Shown one piece after another: positions 56,582-63,901 of a DNA stretch of 64,000 nucleotides. The notes under the pieces were generated by a model. That model was not told where the DNA came from and ran no database searches. It saw only the letters and a program-made list of their open reading frames with translations. The translations under genes were made by a program, and so were the position numbers. The stretch comes from Bdellovibrionales bacterium GWA2_49_15 (GTDB lineage Bacteria; Bdellovibrionota; Bacteriovoracia; Bacteriovoracales; Bacteriovoracaceae): contig MEPP01000030.1 in assembly GCA_001769855.1 (NCBI GenBank), forward strand, positions 108,530-172,529, read 5' to 3'. The stretch's first letter is position 1; every line of letters begins with the position of its first letter.

Positions 56582-56770
56582 GTGTCTAATGTTTTGGTTT
56601 TAAGGTTGTTTTTTTTGGATAAGGGGATTGATTCCAAGAAGGCCGCCAAACGTCTTGGTATTAGCAACTCATCATTTGGCCGCATTGAAAATAAAGAAGT
56701 GAAAAGGACATCGTTTAGGCATGCAATCAAGATTGTACGGGCTGCCTATTCTCACCCATCTTTTCAATAG
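56582..56770 (+). CDS. Small HTH protein (XRE-like)
   Basis: GTG 56582 with GGAAG six bases upstream gives a 62-residue protein whose centre (DSKKAAKRLGISNSSFGRIE) is a helix-turn-helix. The tail KEVKRTSFRHAIKIVRAA fits the last helices of an XRE-type domain. The frame is open further upstream over the preceding gene, but that part is a shadow. Its 3' end overlaps, antisense, the remnant called at 56727-56810. Confidence 0.45.
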   Translation: MSNVLVLRLFFLDKGIDSKKAAKRLGISNSSFGRIENKEVKRTSFRHAIKIVRAAYSHPSFQ

Positions 56771-56810
56771 TCCACTGGCACTGCTCAACCAGCTCATGCC
56801 TTCCCTCAAA
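56727..56810 (-). pseudogene. Remnant of a regulator gene related to 63544-63901
   Basis: On the minus strand this segment reads FEGRHELVEQCQWTIEKMGE and then a stop. It matches RHEMIEQCQAIIEKMDENK of the XRE-like gene at 63544-63901, with 43 of 54 bases alike from the CATGAG on. It lies just behind the stop of the DnaA-like gene in a different frame and has no start of its own. It is therefore the 3' end of a lost paralogue, cut off by rearrangement. Confidence 0.55.
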
Positions 56811-57411
56811 AATGGACGAGGTCGTATTGCAAAAAACAAGCAGGACTACATTCAACAATCAAGCTTCTAAAATCTCGCGTAAAGTCTTCCTCGCTGGCTT
56901 CTGTTATTTCCTTTTGAGAAACAAGTGAAGTGATAATCGTTTTACCTTTTCGTTTTTCAAAAATACGAACGACTTCACCTTGGGTCGCCATTTTATTACG
57001 AAAACGATGAATATTAGTAATTATCAGAATGGGATAGGAAAGATATTGTTCCGTGAACGCGTCTGCGCTTTGTGACTGTATAGCAGCGATAAATCCTTTG
57101 ATAAAATCATTCCACTCGATTTTGAAGCAATTTTCTGGTTTTAAATTCATCGATTGCAGATAATTTTCATTTTGTGTGTAACCACCTTTGCAAACGAAGA
57201 ACACATGCGGAAACATGGTGATAGCGTCCGTCAGTTGTTCGTGGCGAGCAGCAAGGAGCGACCAAGAGGAAAGACCTTCCATCTTGGCCACTATATCGAG
57301 GGCCTTGATGTGAGTGATCCCAAATTCCTTTTCCAGAATTTTGGCGTTTGATTTGAGTAGTGGAACAGGCTTCGACAATTTGAAAGTGGCAACTTCGCGA
57401 GCGAAAGACAT
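56806..57411 (-). CDS. DnaA-related AAA+ protein lacking Walker A
   Basis: A 201-residue protein starting at ATG 57411 (AAAGGAG upstream). Residues about 10-57 form a small helical unit (LLKSNAKILEKEFGITHIKA, ending EGLSSWSLL) like those fused to diverse mobile-element proteins. Residues about 68-190 align by eye with the DnaA core: WNDFIKGFIAAIQSQSADAF (DnaA FxxDFVxAIxxNxxxEF), ILIITNIHRFRNKMATQGEV (DnaA LLIDDIQFLAGKExTQEE) and GKTIITSLVSQKEI (DnaA GKQIVLTSDxPPKEI). The place of the P-loop holds FFVCKGGYTQNENY with no GKT, and Walker B lacks the Asp pair. The C-terminal DNA-binding domain IV is absent. It cannot be a normal initiator; an inactive partner or inhibitor of DnaA-like function is inference. 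Confidence 0.6.
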   Translation of the reverse strand: MSFAREVATFKLSKPVPLLKSNAKILEKEFGITHIKALDIVAKMEGLSSWSLLAARHEQLTDAITMFPHVFFVCKGGYTQNENYLQSMNLKPENCFKIEWNDFIKGFIAAIQSQSADAFTEQYLSYPILIITNIHRFRNKMATQGEVVRIFEKRKGKTIITSLVSQKEITEASEEDFTRDFRSLIVECSPACFLQYDLVHF

Positions 57412-57650
57412 AGAAACTCCTTTTGCGGTTTTCTCGAAGCAGTCCCTCTTTATGCACCTTCTACCAAAAGGATGTTGATAATTTTTTAACGATGTCCTTG
57501 CCAAGATTTTGGCTTTCCCGATTAAGAGGGGGGAGGTCTAGGGCCGACCGAGGAAGAGATTGTTGCTGAAAGAAGAAGGGATCATCAATTCGCAGGTGGT
57601 CAGATGCTATTTCAATTAGTTAGTAATTCCGGCGATGTCGTTGATGCGTT

Positions 57651-58556
57651 TTAAATGAAAATATTCTTCCGATGCCAAAGAATATTTTCTTGCGTCGGCA
57701 GCAGCTTTTTATCCAATATAAAATTTGTGATAGATTTTCCTAGAAATGGGGTGAAGAAGATATCGTTTTGAGTGTCCATCTTTGCATGAGAGCTAAGAAC
57801 TATATTGTGGCCATCATCAAGACTCCAGATTCCTCGATCGAAGGCCAAGTGATGTGTCGGACAGAGTGATAGACCATTTTGTTCTGAGCATTCACCGCCG
57901 CGGGCCTTCCATTTGATATGGGCGGCCTCCATGGGGAAAGGTTTGTGGTTGAAATAGAGTTTTAAATTACAAAAGCAACATCGGTAATCATAAAGTTGCA
58001 AGATGATCTTGGGAAAATTGGGGTCTCTTTTGGGGGTTGCAATTAAATTTTCAAACTGCCCGGGGCCAACGATTTCTGGGATGAGGTCGAACACGCCAAG
58101 CTTTTCCAGGAGTCCAGCATGAAGTGTCTCGGGAAAATTGTCGTCGATGATATCATCTATGAGTTTTTGGGCCAAGGCCTTGTTCCTGCCAAGCCACTGG
58201 AAAACCTCTTCAGAAAAACCTGCTTGAAAGTTCCTTTCCCTTGCCTCTGTTGGACTAATGTCGCCTGACTTATTCGCCTTCAAGTCTGATGGAACAGTGG
58301 CCCAAATATTCAAATCTCTTGAATCATTTTTTAAACGCCAGAGAGGTTGGAGACAATTCGGTTTTGATTTGAAATTGGTATAATCGCCAATTAAGGCCTC
58401 AAGATTTTCCCGATCTATTTGGTAATTAATCCACCTTTCGTTTTTCAAGAGCTTGGTTAAGGCGAACAGAAGTGTAATTGGTTTGTGAGGGGAGTACCCG
58501 TCTCCAAATTTGTTTTTGTTAATACCGCCGTACCATTTAAGAAATAAATCTAACAT
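57651..58556 (-). CDS. HNH endonuclease with a phosphorothioate-sensing-like N-terminus
   Basis: About 301 residues from ATG 58556. The N-terminal part (SPHKPITLLFALTKLLKNER, then LQPLWRLKNDSRDLNIW) follows the pattern of sulfur-binding domains in restriction enzymes that cut phosphorothioated DNA. The C-terminal HNH nuclease has the zinc Cys pair in RCCFCNLKL, the AAHIKWKARGG catalytic His and NGLSLCPTHHLAFDRG. So it is probably a modification-dependent type IV restriction enzyme. The frame is open to 58661, but the extra 35 residues look unstructured; neither start has a clear ribosome site. It stands between the DnaA-like gene and the NERD helicase, all leftward. Confidence 0.75.
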   Translation of the reverse strand: MLDLFLKWYGGINKNKFGDGYSPHKPITLLFALTKLLKNERWINYQIDRENLEALIGDYTNFKSKPNCLQPLWRLKNDSRDLNIWATVPSDLKANKSGDISPTEARERNFQAGFSEEVFQWLGRNKALAQKLIDDIIDDNFPETLHAGLLEKLGVFDLIPEIVGPGQFENLIATPKRDPNFPKIILQLYDYRCCFCNLKLYFNHKPFPMEAAHIKWKARGGECSEQNGLSLCPTHHLAFDRGIWSLDDGHNIVLSSHAKMDTQNDIFFTPFLGKSITNFILDKKLLPTQENILWHRKNIFI

Positions 58557-58710
58557 AGAGATATAGTTTAAATGAAGCTGTTGCGTAGGTCTAGAACGAG
58601 CGGACAGATTTATTTTTTTGTCCCTGAGAACTAGAATTAGTTCCAATCGCAATATTGGCATGCGCTACATCCCGAAAAGTGTCCAGCAACTTTTTCCTCG
58701 ACAGCACATC

Positions 58711-60549
58711 TCACATCATCTTATTCCGCTTAACCTCACTTTCAATTAAATTCCAAATCTTCCCCGCACCCAACACAATAACTTGAGAGGTTGCACGTGT
58801 GACAGCTTGATAAAAGGCATCTTTTCGTGAATAGTTCTCCTCCAAATAATCGAGCAAAGATGGGGCAATAATTACAATTGGCAGTTCTAGCCCCTTTAGT
58901 TTCATTGGGGTGCCAAGGGTAATTCTCTCCCCTCTCTCAAAGAATCCAGATCGCCCTGCACCTTCTAGGAGATGTGCCGGATACTCTCTGTCTTCCAGCC
59001 AATCGGCAACATCCACGCATCTTGGGTTTGAGGTTGAAGGTGGGAGGGCGATGGCAATGTCCCCAAATGAGGCATCTGTTTTTTCGACAATATCATCAAG
59101 CGCTTCTGTCAAAGCAACAAATTCGTCCTCATCATTTTCCGTTGTACACTTTTTCATCTGAAATATTCCACCTTTGGCGAAAAATTCTGGACGAAGGGCC
59201 TTATGAATTACTTGCGCGATTTCTCTTTCTGCACTCTCGGTGATTTCTTCGAAACTTTGCTCCGTTAATACAGCATGAACTCGGGTAGCAACGATGCCAA
59301 TATTTTCTGGAACACGATGAGAGACCTTCAGATAAAAGTTTCTGCTAGGCCACCTTGAATCCATCTCGGGGAGGGTATTGGAACGAACTTCTTCAAACAG
59401 TACCGCCAAGCGGTTGTAAGTGGAGCCTTGGGCAGGGTCAAAAGTAAGAAGTAGTAGACCTTTCGATGGGTCGTTCAAATTTTTTGCTATAAACCGTCCC
59501 CATCCCTCGTTAGCATCCTGAAATTCATCAAAGATAATTGCATCAAACATCGGTATTGGCTCGGTGGTGGAGATGAAGGTATTAGCGTCAGACTCTGTTA
59601 AGTTATAATATTTCCTTAAAAATTCATGGAAATAGCAAACTTCGATTAACTGCGGCCAGGTATCATAAAGGTCGACATAGGATTCCGCAGCGATGCGGCT
59701 TATCTCATTTCTCGCTTTGCTTGCTGAGGACACGGTCAAAGATAGCACCAAAATTCTGGGGCGATTTTGCCCGAATAGATCCATCGTTTTATTATCATGC
59801 TGAGCGGCCAAAGTCAGTGCTTTGTGAGCAGCAAAAACAGTCTTCCCGCTACCAACGACTCCGTTGACTCGATGAGGCCCATGTTGTGTTTTCTGCATTA
59901 CATTTCGCATGTAAGGTGTCAAACCATCTAAGCTCGCCTGAATATTTAAGCGCCGCTGTTGAATCTCCTGTGCTGCATTTTCATTTGGCGAAATCTTTTT
60001 CCATAGTCTGCTTGCTATACGTTCTGATATCTGACTTGCTCTCCAGCCCCGCCTTTCAATAGAATCAGAAATACGCTTCAACAAAATTTTTCCTGCAGCT
60101 TCGTAATCAAGATCATCTTTAAAAAGATAGGGGTGTGAAGGAGGAAGAAGTCGATCATCGGCGAATAGGCCTAACTCTTGCGCATCCACTCTTGTCAACT
60201 TTGGAAATATGCACCCGCAAAGATAGGTATAAGAACCGGGGTTTGGCTTAAGGTCTGATGGTAGTCGGTTTATAAGTTTGATTATTCCTTGCTCGGCTTG
60301 CTTTAGCGGATGCCGCTGCCGCCCTAGTCCTTTTACCTCCCATTCATTCTCACTCTTGAAGGTTCCTTCTAGAGCTTCTTTTCCCCAGTTTTTGATTTCA
60401 AAAACCATGAGGACTCCAGAACGGGGGGCCAGTAAAATTATATCGCATTCACCGTTGCCAATGAATCCCGAGCAATATTCAATCTTTACTTCTGGAGGGA
60501 GACCTTTCTGCAGAATTGTGCAAATTTTTTCCTCGCTTCTCTTGTTCAT
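58711..60549 (-). CDS. NERD nuclease-SF1 (UvrD/Rep-like) helicase
   Basis: A 612-residue fusion. The N-terminal NERD domain has the PD-(D/E)xK core GECDIILL...LMVFEIKNWG (about 33-55). The helicase begins with Walker A NGVVGSGKTVFAAHKA (about 227-242). Walker B follows (AIIFDEFQDANEGWG), then motif V-like GTPMKLKGLELPIVII and motif VI YQAVTRATSQVIVLG. Similar nuclease-helicase fusions act as stand-alone phage defence (for example Nhi), so a defence role is likely. GGAG precedes the ATG. The HNH gene follows after 154 bases. Confidence 0.85.
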   Translation of the reverse strand: MNKRSEEKICTILQKGLPPEVKIEYCSGFIGNGECDIILLAPRSGVLMVFEIKNWGKEALEGTFKSENEWEVKGLGRQRHPLKQAEQGIIKLINRLPSDLKPNPGSYTYLCGCIFPKLTRVDAQELGLFADDRLLPPSHPYLFKDDLDYEAAGKILLKRISDSIERRGWRASQISERIASRLWKKISPNENAAQEIQQRRLNIQASLDGLTPYMRNVMQKTQHGPHRVNGVVGSGKTVFAAHKALTLAAQHDNKTMDLFGQNRPRILVLSLTVSSASKARNEISRIAAESYVDLYDTWPQLIEVCYFHEFLRKYYNLTESDANTFISTTEPIPMFDAIIFDEFQDANEGWGRFIAKNLNDPSKGLLLLTFDPAQGSTYNRLAVLFEEVRSNTLPEMDSRWPSRNFYLKVSHRVPENIGIVATRVHAVLTEQSFEEITESAEREIAQVIHKALRPEFFAKGGIFQMKKCTTENDEDEFVALTEALDDIVEKTDASFGDIAIALPPSTSNPRCVDVADWLEDREYPAHLLEGAGRSGFFERGERITLGTPMKLKGLELPIVIIAPSLLDYLEENYSRKDAFYQAVTRATSQVIVLGAGKIWNLIESEVKRNKMM

Positions 60550-61055
60550 CTAATTCTCCAGTAAAGTCAGAAGATCTTACCTAAATAAAATTCCGAAAAA
60601 TTTAGTTGCGCTAGTCTTCGACCATCGTCCTGCATTAATTCCATTAAGATTATACGGTATGTTGGTATTTATAGGGGAGAGGAATATTGTGGCGGTTCGC
60701 GCTCGGCCACTACGCTTTCGGCCCTCACGGCCTCAAGCTGCGTGGCCTCCCCTCGGGCGCTCAGTCAGGCATCCTGCCTGCCTGTCCGCATTGGACTTGC
60801 CTTTGGGCAACTCCAACGCGGTCGCTTCCTCGCTTCGAGTCTCTTTTTGGTTTCTAGTTTGTTGTTTTTTAATGATTGGATTATTTAAGACGTTTTTTTT
60901 TGGGGAGCGCGGACAGTTTTTTGAATGATCACCACCCTGAGCGGCAAGGTGGTGCTGGTCTAAAAACATCAGAGTAAAAACAAGTAGATAACATCCGTAA
61001 TGTCATACTAACAAAATAATGTTATTATGACGATAAATATGTTATTATTTAACTC
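60550..61055. other. Divergent intergenic region with GC-rich hairpin block
   Basis: A 506-base region between divergent genes. In AT-rich surroundings, 60695-60840 is strongly GC-rich and dense in inverted repeats. Examples are GGCC-(11)-GGCC (60729-60747), CAGGCA-TCC-TGCCTG (60766-60780), a 14-base arm pair 60788-60801 with 60806-60819 (12 of 14 pairs, TTTG loop), and CACCACC/GGTGGTG (60930-60954). Frames through it look artefactual. It may be a structured RNA or a palindromic mobile repeat. The three operator repeats of the next gene lie at its right end. Confidence 0.5.
61000..61048 (+). promoter_or_regulatory. Three 20-bp-spaced operator repeats
   Basis: ATGTCATACT (61000-61009), ATGTTATTAT (61019-61028) and ATGTTATTAT (61039-61048) repeat at steps of 19 and 20 bases, two helical turns, directly before the start codon at 61056. 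This fits autoregulation by the HTH protein of the toxin-antitoxin pair, as in AbiE systems. Confidence 0.6.
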
Positions 61056-62015
61056 ATGGAAAGCATGGCTGAAAAAACAATAGAAAAGTACCTACCTTTA
61101 CTGAAAGTAAAAGGTAGAAGGATAGAAATTAAAAATCTTCCAGCTTTCTTTCGTAATATTTATAACTTTGATGAATTACGTATCAATGAAAACCCTTATC
61201 TCTTGATTACAGTGAAAGACAAGGCGCTAGGCCCTCGCGAATTTAAGAAACACGGCAAGATTTTTCATGAGAAAATTGCTCTTCCCCAGATATGGTACAT
61301 GTCTGTACTTCACTTTCATAAGGTTCAAAGACTTATTCAAAGTGGTGTGGATTTTATTATTGAAGGTAAACAGGTCCATCTGCCTTCGGTGAATATTTCA
61401 ATAAGATCTGAAAGACAAACAATCCGAACTCAGAGGAAGAAAATAAATGGCCTTGGCGTGAACATTCTTATTAGGCAAATTTTGCAGGGAGATCTTTCTG
61501 GCAAAAATAAACTGGAGCTGGCCATGCTCTTCAAAGTTAATCAGATGACATTGGGGCGCGCGCTTGAAGCACTTATCGCCAATGCGATATGCAGCGAGAA
61601 AAAAGAGGGAGTTTCTAAGTTCATTCATTTTAAAGATAGAAGCGAGCTGTGGAGCTTCTTAAAAAATAATGTGGGTAGTCCTATTCAGGATATTATCTTT
61701 CCTGCGAAATTTCCCAAAGATTTGCCCTCTTCAGGAATCACGGCATTGTCACACATGAGTATGCTTGCCGATGATGAGATTCCGACCTTTGCAATAGAGA
61801 AGAAGAGTTTCAATAAAAGCCCGACGTCTAAAAATGAAGTTCTTGAGGAGTTTGCCAAGGCCAGGTTGGAGTTGTGGGATCGGGAACCCACTCTGGTAAA
61901 AGACGGAACAATTAATTTATTGGACACTTATCTTATTCACAAAGATGATGAGGACGAAAGAGTACAAATTGAACTTGGGAAACTTCTCAAAAAAAATGAT
62001 TTGGAAATAGGATAA
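61056..62015 (+). CDS. HTH antitoxin-like regulator paired with AbiEii-type toxin
   Basis: A 319-residue protein without membrane segments. The central part (GKNKLELAMLFKVNQMTLGR followed by ALEALIANAICS) reads as a winged helix. The last 120 residues (SSGITALSHMSMLADDEIPT) resemble the C-terminal part of AbiE-type antitoxins. The nucleotidyltransferase gene starts five bases after its stop, the typical antitoxin-then-toxin order. The three iterated repeats at 61000-61048 suggest that it controls its own promoter. ATG 61056 has no ribosome site and could be leaderless; ATG 61065 is possible. Confidence 0.65.
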   Translation: MESMAEKTIEKYLPLLKVKGRRIEIKNLPAFFRNIYNFDELRINENPYLLITVKDKALGPREFKKHGKIFHEKIALPQIWYMSVLHFHKVQRLIQSGVDFIIEGKQVHLPSVNISIRSERQTIRTQRKKINGLGVNILIRQILQGDLSGKNKLELAMLFKVNQMTLGRALEALIANAICSEKKEGVSKFIHFKDRSELWSFLKNNVGSPIQDIIFPAKFPKDLPSSGITALSHMSMLADDEIPTFAIEKKSFNKSPTSKNEVLEEFAKARLELWDREPTLVKDGTINLLDTYLIHKDDEDERVQIELGKLLKKNDLEIG

Positions 62016-62019
62016 GACG

Positions 62020-62766
62020 ATGATTAGGGGATTAGAGCACTTCAGGCAATATTTTAAGCAGTACTCCAGCGACTTTATTTTGGTTGGCGGGGTCGCAAGC
62101 TATCTCTTACTCGATGAGGCCGGTGCTCCCAGGCTTCGGCCGACCAAAGATTTAGATATCGTTCTGATGATGCGGCCCGCAGATAATTTTTTAAGGGCCA
62201 TACGCCAATATGTGAAGGATGGCGGGTATGAAATTCAAAAAGGGGATAATGGGCAAGCGACATTCTATCGATTTCAAAAACCAAGCAAGAATGAATATCC
62301 GTTGATGATCGAGCTATTTGCTACGGCCGAGAATCCTTTAAAATTATTTGATGGACAGCATATTATTCCGGTCACAGGTCCCAGTGACTCAGGTTCACTG
62401 TCTGCCATTTTATTAGATGAGACCTATTATTCTTTGATCACCAAAAATGCGGTTATGAAAGACGGTATCAATCTGCTTAACCCCTTTGCCCTGATCCCGT
62501 TCAAGGCCAAGGCCTATTTAGAAATCAAAGAGAGAAACGAGGATTCCAAAAACTGGAAGAAACACCGCGGAGATATTATCAATTTGGCGGTTACCTTTCT
62601 AAATGAGGAGAGAAAGGAAAAACTCGAGGGAAAAGTGCGCTTGCACTTTATTGAGTTCATGGCGCACTTCAAAAAAGAGATCGACGAGGATGTGATCAAG
62701 GGCGCATGCCAACAAAAAATTTCTAAAAACACGGTCATTTCTTTATTGGAAACGACGTTTTTATAA
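62020..62766 (+). CDS. AbiEii-like nucleotidyltransferase toxin
   Basis: A 248-residue member of the AbiEii/AbiGii nucleotidyltransferase group. The Gly-Gly motif is FILVGGVASYLLLDE (G23-G24) and the acidic pair is RPTKDLDIV (D44, D46). A basic PFALIPFKAKAYLEIKER follows, and a helical C-terminus. Such toxins modify tRNA acceptor ends or bind GTP and give abortive infection. It starts five bases after the HTH antitoxin-like gene and has an AGGA site. It converges with the AbiEi-like gene 18 bases beyond. Confidence 0.8.
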   Translation: MIRGLEHFRQYFKQYSSDFILVGGVASYLLLDEAGAPRLRPTKDLDIVLMMRPADNFLRAIRQYVKDGGYEIQKGDNGQATFYRFQKPSKNEYPLMIELFATAENPLKLFDGQHIIPVTGPSDSGSLSAILLDETYYSLITKNAVMKDGINLLNPFALIPFKAKAYLEIKERNEDSKNWKKHRGDIINLAVTFLNEERKEKLEGKVRLHFIEFMAHFKKEIDEDVIKGACQQKISKNTVISLLETTFL

Positions 62767-62784
62767 TACACTCGGCCCGGCTGA

Positions 62785-63393
62785 TCACATAAATGAAACA
62801 TGGGTTTCCTCGAGGATGAGCAAGTCGCGTTTCAATCTTTTGTCCGCTTTTAATTTTTTTGCCATGGCATAGAGTTTCTGAAAGTTCGTTTTCTTCACGC
62901 GAATGGCGTCCATCACAATTTTGTAGGCCTGGACTTCAGGAAAATGCTTGCGATCAAGGAGAATGTCAATCAGAGTGCGCTCGATATTTGTCACGCGAAT
63001 GCCATTAATACTTTCGATGCCAATTTCCCACTGAGGATTTCGTTTCCGGACTGTTTTGATTTTGAGTCTTGTGGTTTTTTCATAGGGAACATAGGCCCAA
63101 ATATTCGATGGGGCCTCCTCGGTAAGGTCATGTAATACGAGCGCCGACCACAAGCAAAGGGCAGAAGGTTCTCCTAGTTGAGCAAGCGCCACGGCGTAGT
63201 GGTCTGTTTCACTATTTGCGTGGAGTTTTTTTACGAAAATTCCCCTTTCTTCTTTCATAAGATGCCCCTCGTGCAAAAGAAGGTTCAGCTCGTAATAAGA
63301 AAGGCCGGCATCAGAGATTGCCTCCTTGGAGGAAAAGGCCCACTTATTGATTCGTTTTAATTTTTTTACTCTCTCTTGAGCTTTAGTGTTCAA
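62785..63393 (-). CDS. AbiEi-like antitoxin, convergent with the toxin
   Basis: A 202-residue protein with an N-terminal winged helix (WAFSSKEAISDAGLSYYELN, then GHLMKEERGIFV) and the AbiEi C-terminal pattern GEPSALCLWSALVLHDLTE and IERTLIDILLDRK. Start is TTG 63393 with GAGG upstream. Usually AbiEi stands before AbiEii on the same strand; here it faces the nucleotidyltransferase tail to tail, and that toxin already has its own HTH gene. So this may be an orphan antitoxin. Operator-like TGTGAT repeats precede it. Confidence 0.78.
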   Translation of the reverse strand: MNTKAQERVKKLKRINKWAFSSKEAISDAGLSYYELNLLLHEGHLMKEERGIFVKKLHANSETDHYAVALAQLGEPSALCLWSALVLHDLTEEAPSNIWAYVPYEKTTRLKIKTVRKRNPQWEIGIESINGIRVTNIERTLIDILLDRKHFPEVQAYKIVMDAIRVKKTNFQKLYAMAKKLKADKRLKRDLLILEETHVSFM

Positions 63394-63414
63394 ATAGCCT
63401 CACAATCTAATATG

Positions 63415-63459
63415 TGTGATGTATTTTATAATGTATCACAAAATGTAATAGTGTGATAC
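63415..63459 (-). promoter_or_regulatory. TGTGAT operator-like repeats before the AbiEi-like gene
   Basis: TGTGATGTAT (63415-63424) is nearly the inverse of ATGTATCACA (63431-63440), eight of ten bases, and a third TGTGATACTA begins at 63452. The set lies 22 bases before the TTG start, a fitting place for antitoxin self-repression. Confidence 0.5.
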
Positions 63460-63482
63460 TATTTCTTGCCTGCTTAAACGAA

Positions 63483-63512
63483 CAAGAGGCGGATGCCTGT
63501 ATCCGCCTCTTG
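63483..63512 (-). terminator. Terminator-like hairpin after the XRE-like gene
   Basis: A perfect 12-bp stem (63483-63494 with 63501-63512, six-base loop). On the minus strand it follows the XRE-like gene by 31 bases and is followed by a T-rich but broken tract (TTGTTCGTTT). On the plus strand it is followed by GTTTT. Confidence 0.6.
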
Positions 63513-63543
63513 GTTTTAATCAACGGCACCTCTCTAATAGAAC

Positions 63544-63901
63544 TCAAGACATACTCAGCAGCATCGGCATCACAATCCTTAGCTTATTCTCATCCATCTT
63601 CTCTATTATTGCCTGGCACTGCTCAATCATCTCATGACGAAGGGGCGAGACTTTTAGAAGCTGATTGAATAATTCCATGGTGTGGCCATAAGTCTCCACA
63701 ATGTGTCGAATCTTCTTATCAGTAAGGGTAATGCGACCATTTTCAATGAAGCCGATGGTGTTTTTATTCGGCCCACACATGCGACTGGCGGAACACTGTT
63801 CGAGATTTTTACGAAGAAAGATACTAACCGTAATCCTTCTCTAGCTTAAGAAGAAAATAATCGAACGCCAATGCAGATCGGCCTTCAAGCCAAGTTTCCA
63901 A
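63544..63901 (-). pseudogene. XRE-like regulator gene broken by a frameshift
   Basis: The N-terminal part reads from TTG 63901 as ETWLEGRSALAFDYFLLKLE and stops at TAG (63824-63826). One base over, the frame goes on as FLRKNLEQCSASRMCGPNKN, then IGFIENGRITLTDKKI (helix-turn-helix). It ends with SPLRHEMIEQCQAIIEKMDE and a short tail. Together the two parts make one XRE-type protein of about 120 residues. No ATG, GTG or TTG with a ribosome site serves the second part except a poor ATG at 63780. So it is either decayed, frameshifted in translation, or affected by a sequence error. A paralogous remnant is at 56727-56810. Confidence 0.6.

Noticed and set aside
56300..56770. 156-codon frame extending the HTH gene upstream
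   Set aside because: The first 90 codons overlap the Cys-rich exported protein in another frame; only the part from GTG 56582, with its own ribosome site, is kept.
57541..57654. Plus-strand frame ending QMLFQLVSNSGDVVDAF that looks protein-like
   Set aside because: It has an upstream stop and no start codon with a ribosome site. It may be a fragment of a lost gene, but the support is too thin.
60659..60969. Overlapping frames on both strands (89 and 78 codons)
   Set aside because: They run through the GC-rich hairpin block; the residues are those forced by inverted repeats, with no ribosome site.
61000..61048. Iterated repeats considered as a CRISPR or an origin iteron array
   Set aside because: Units are only 10 bases, three in number, next to a toxin-antitoxin start codon; operator sites explain them better.
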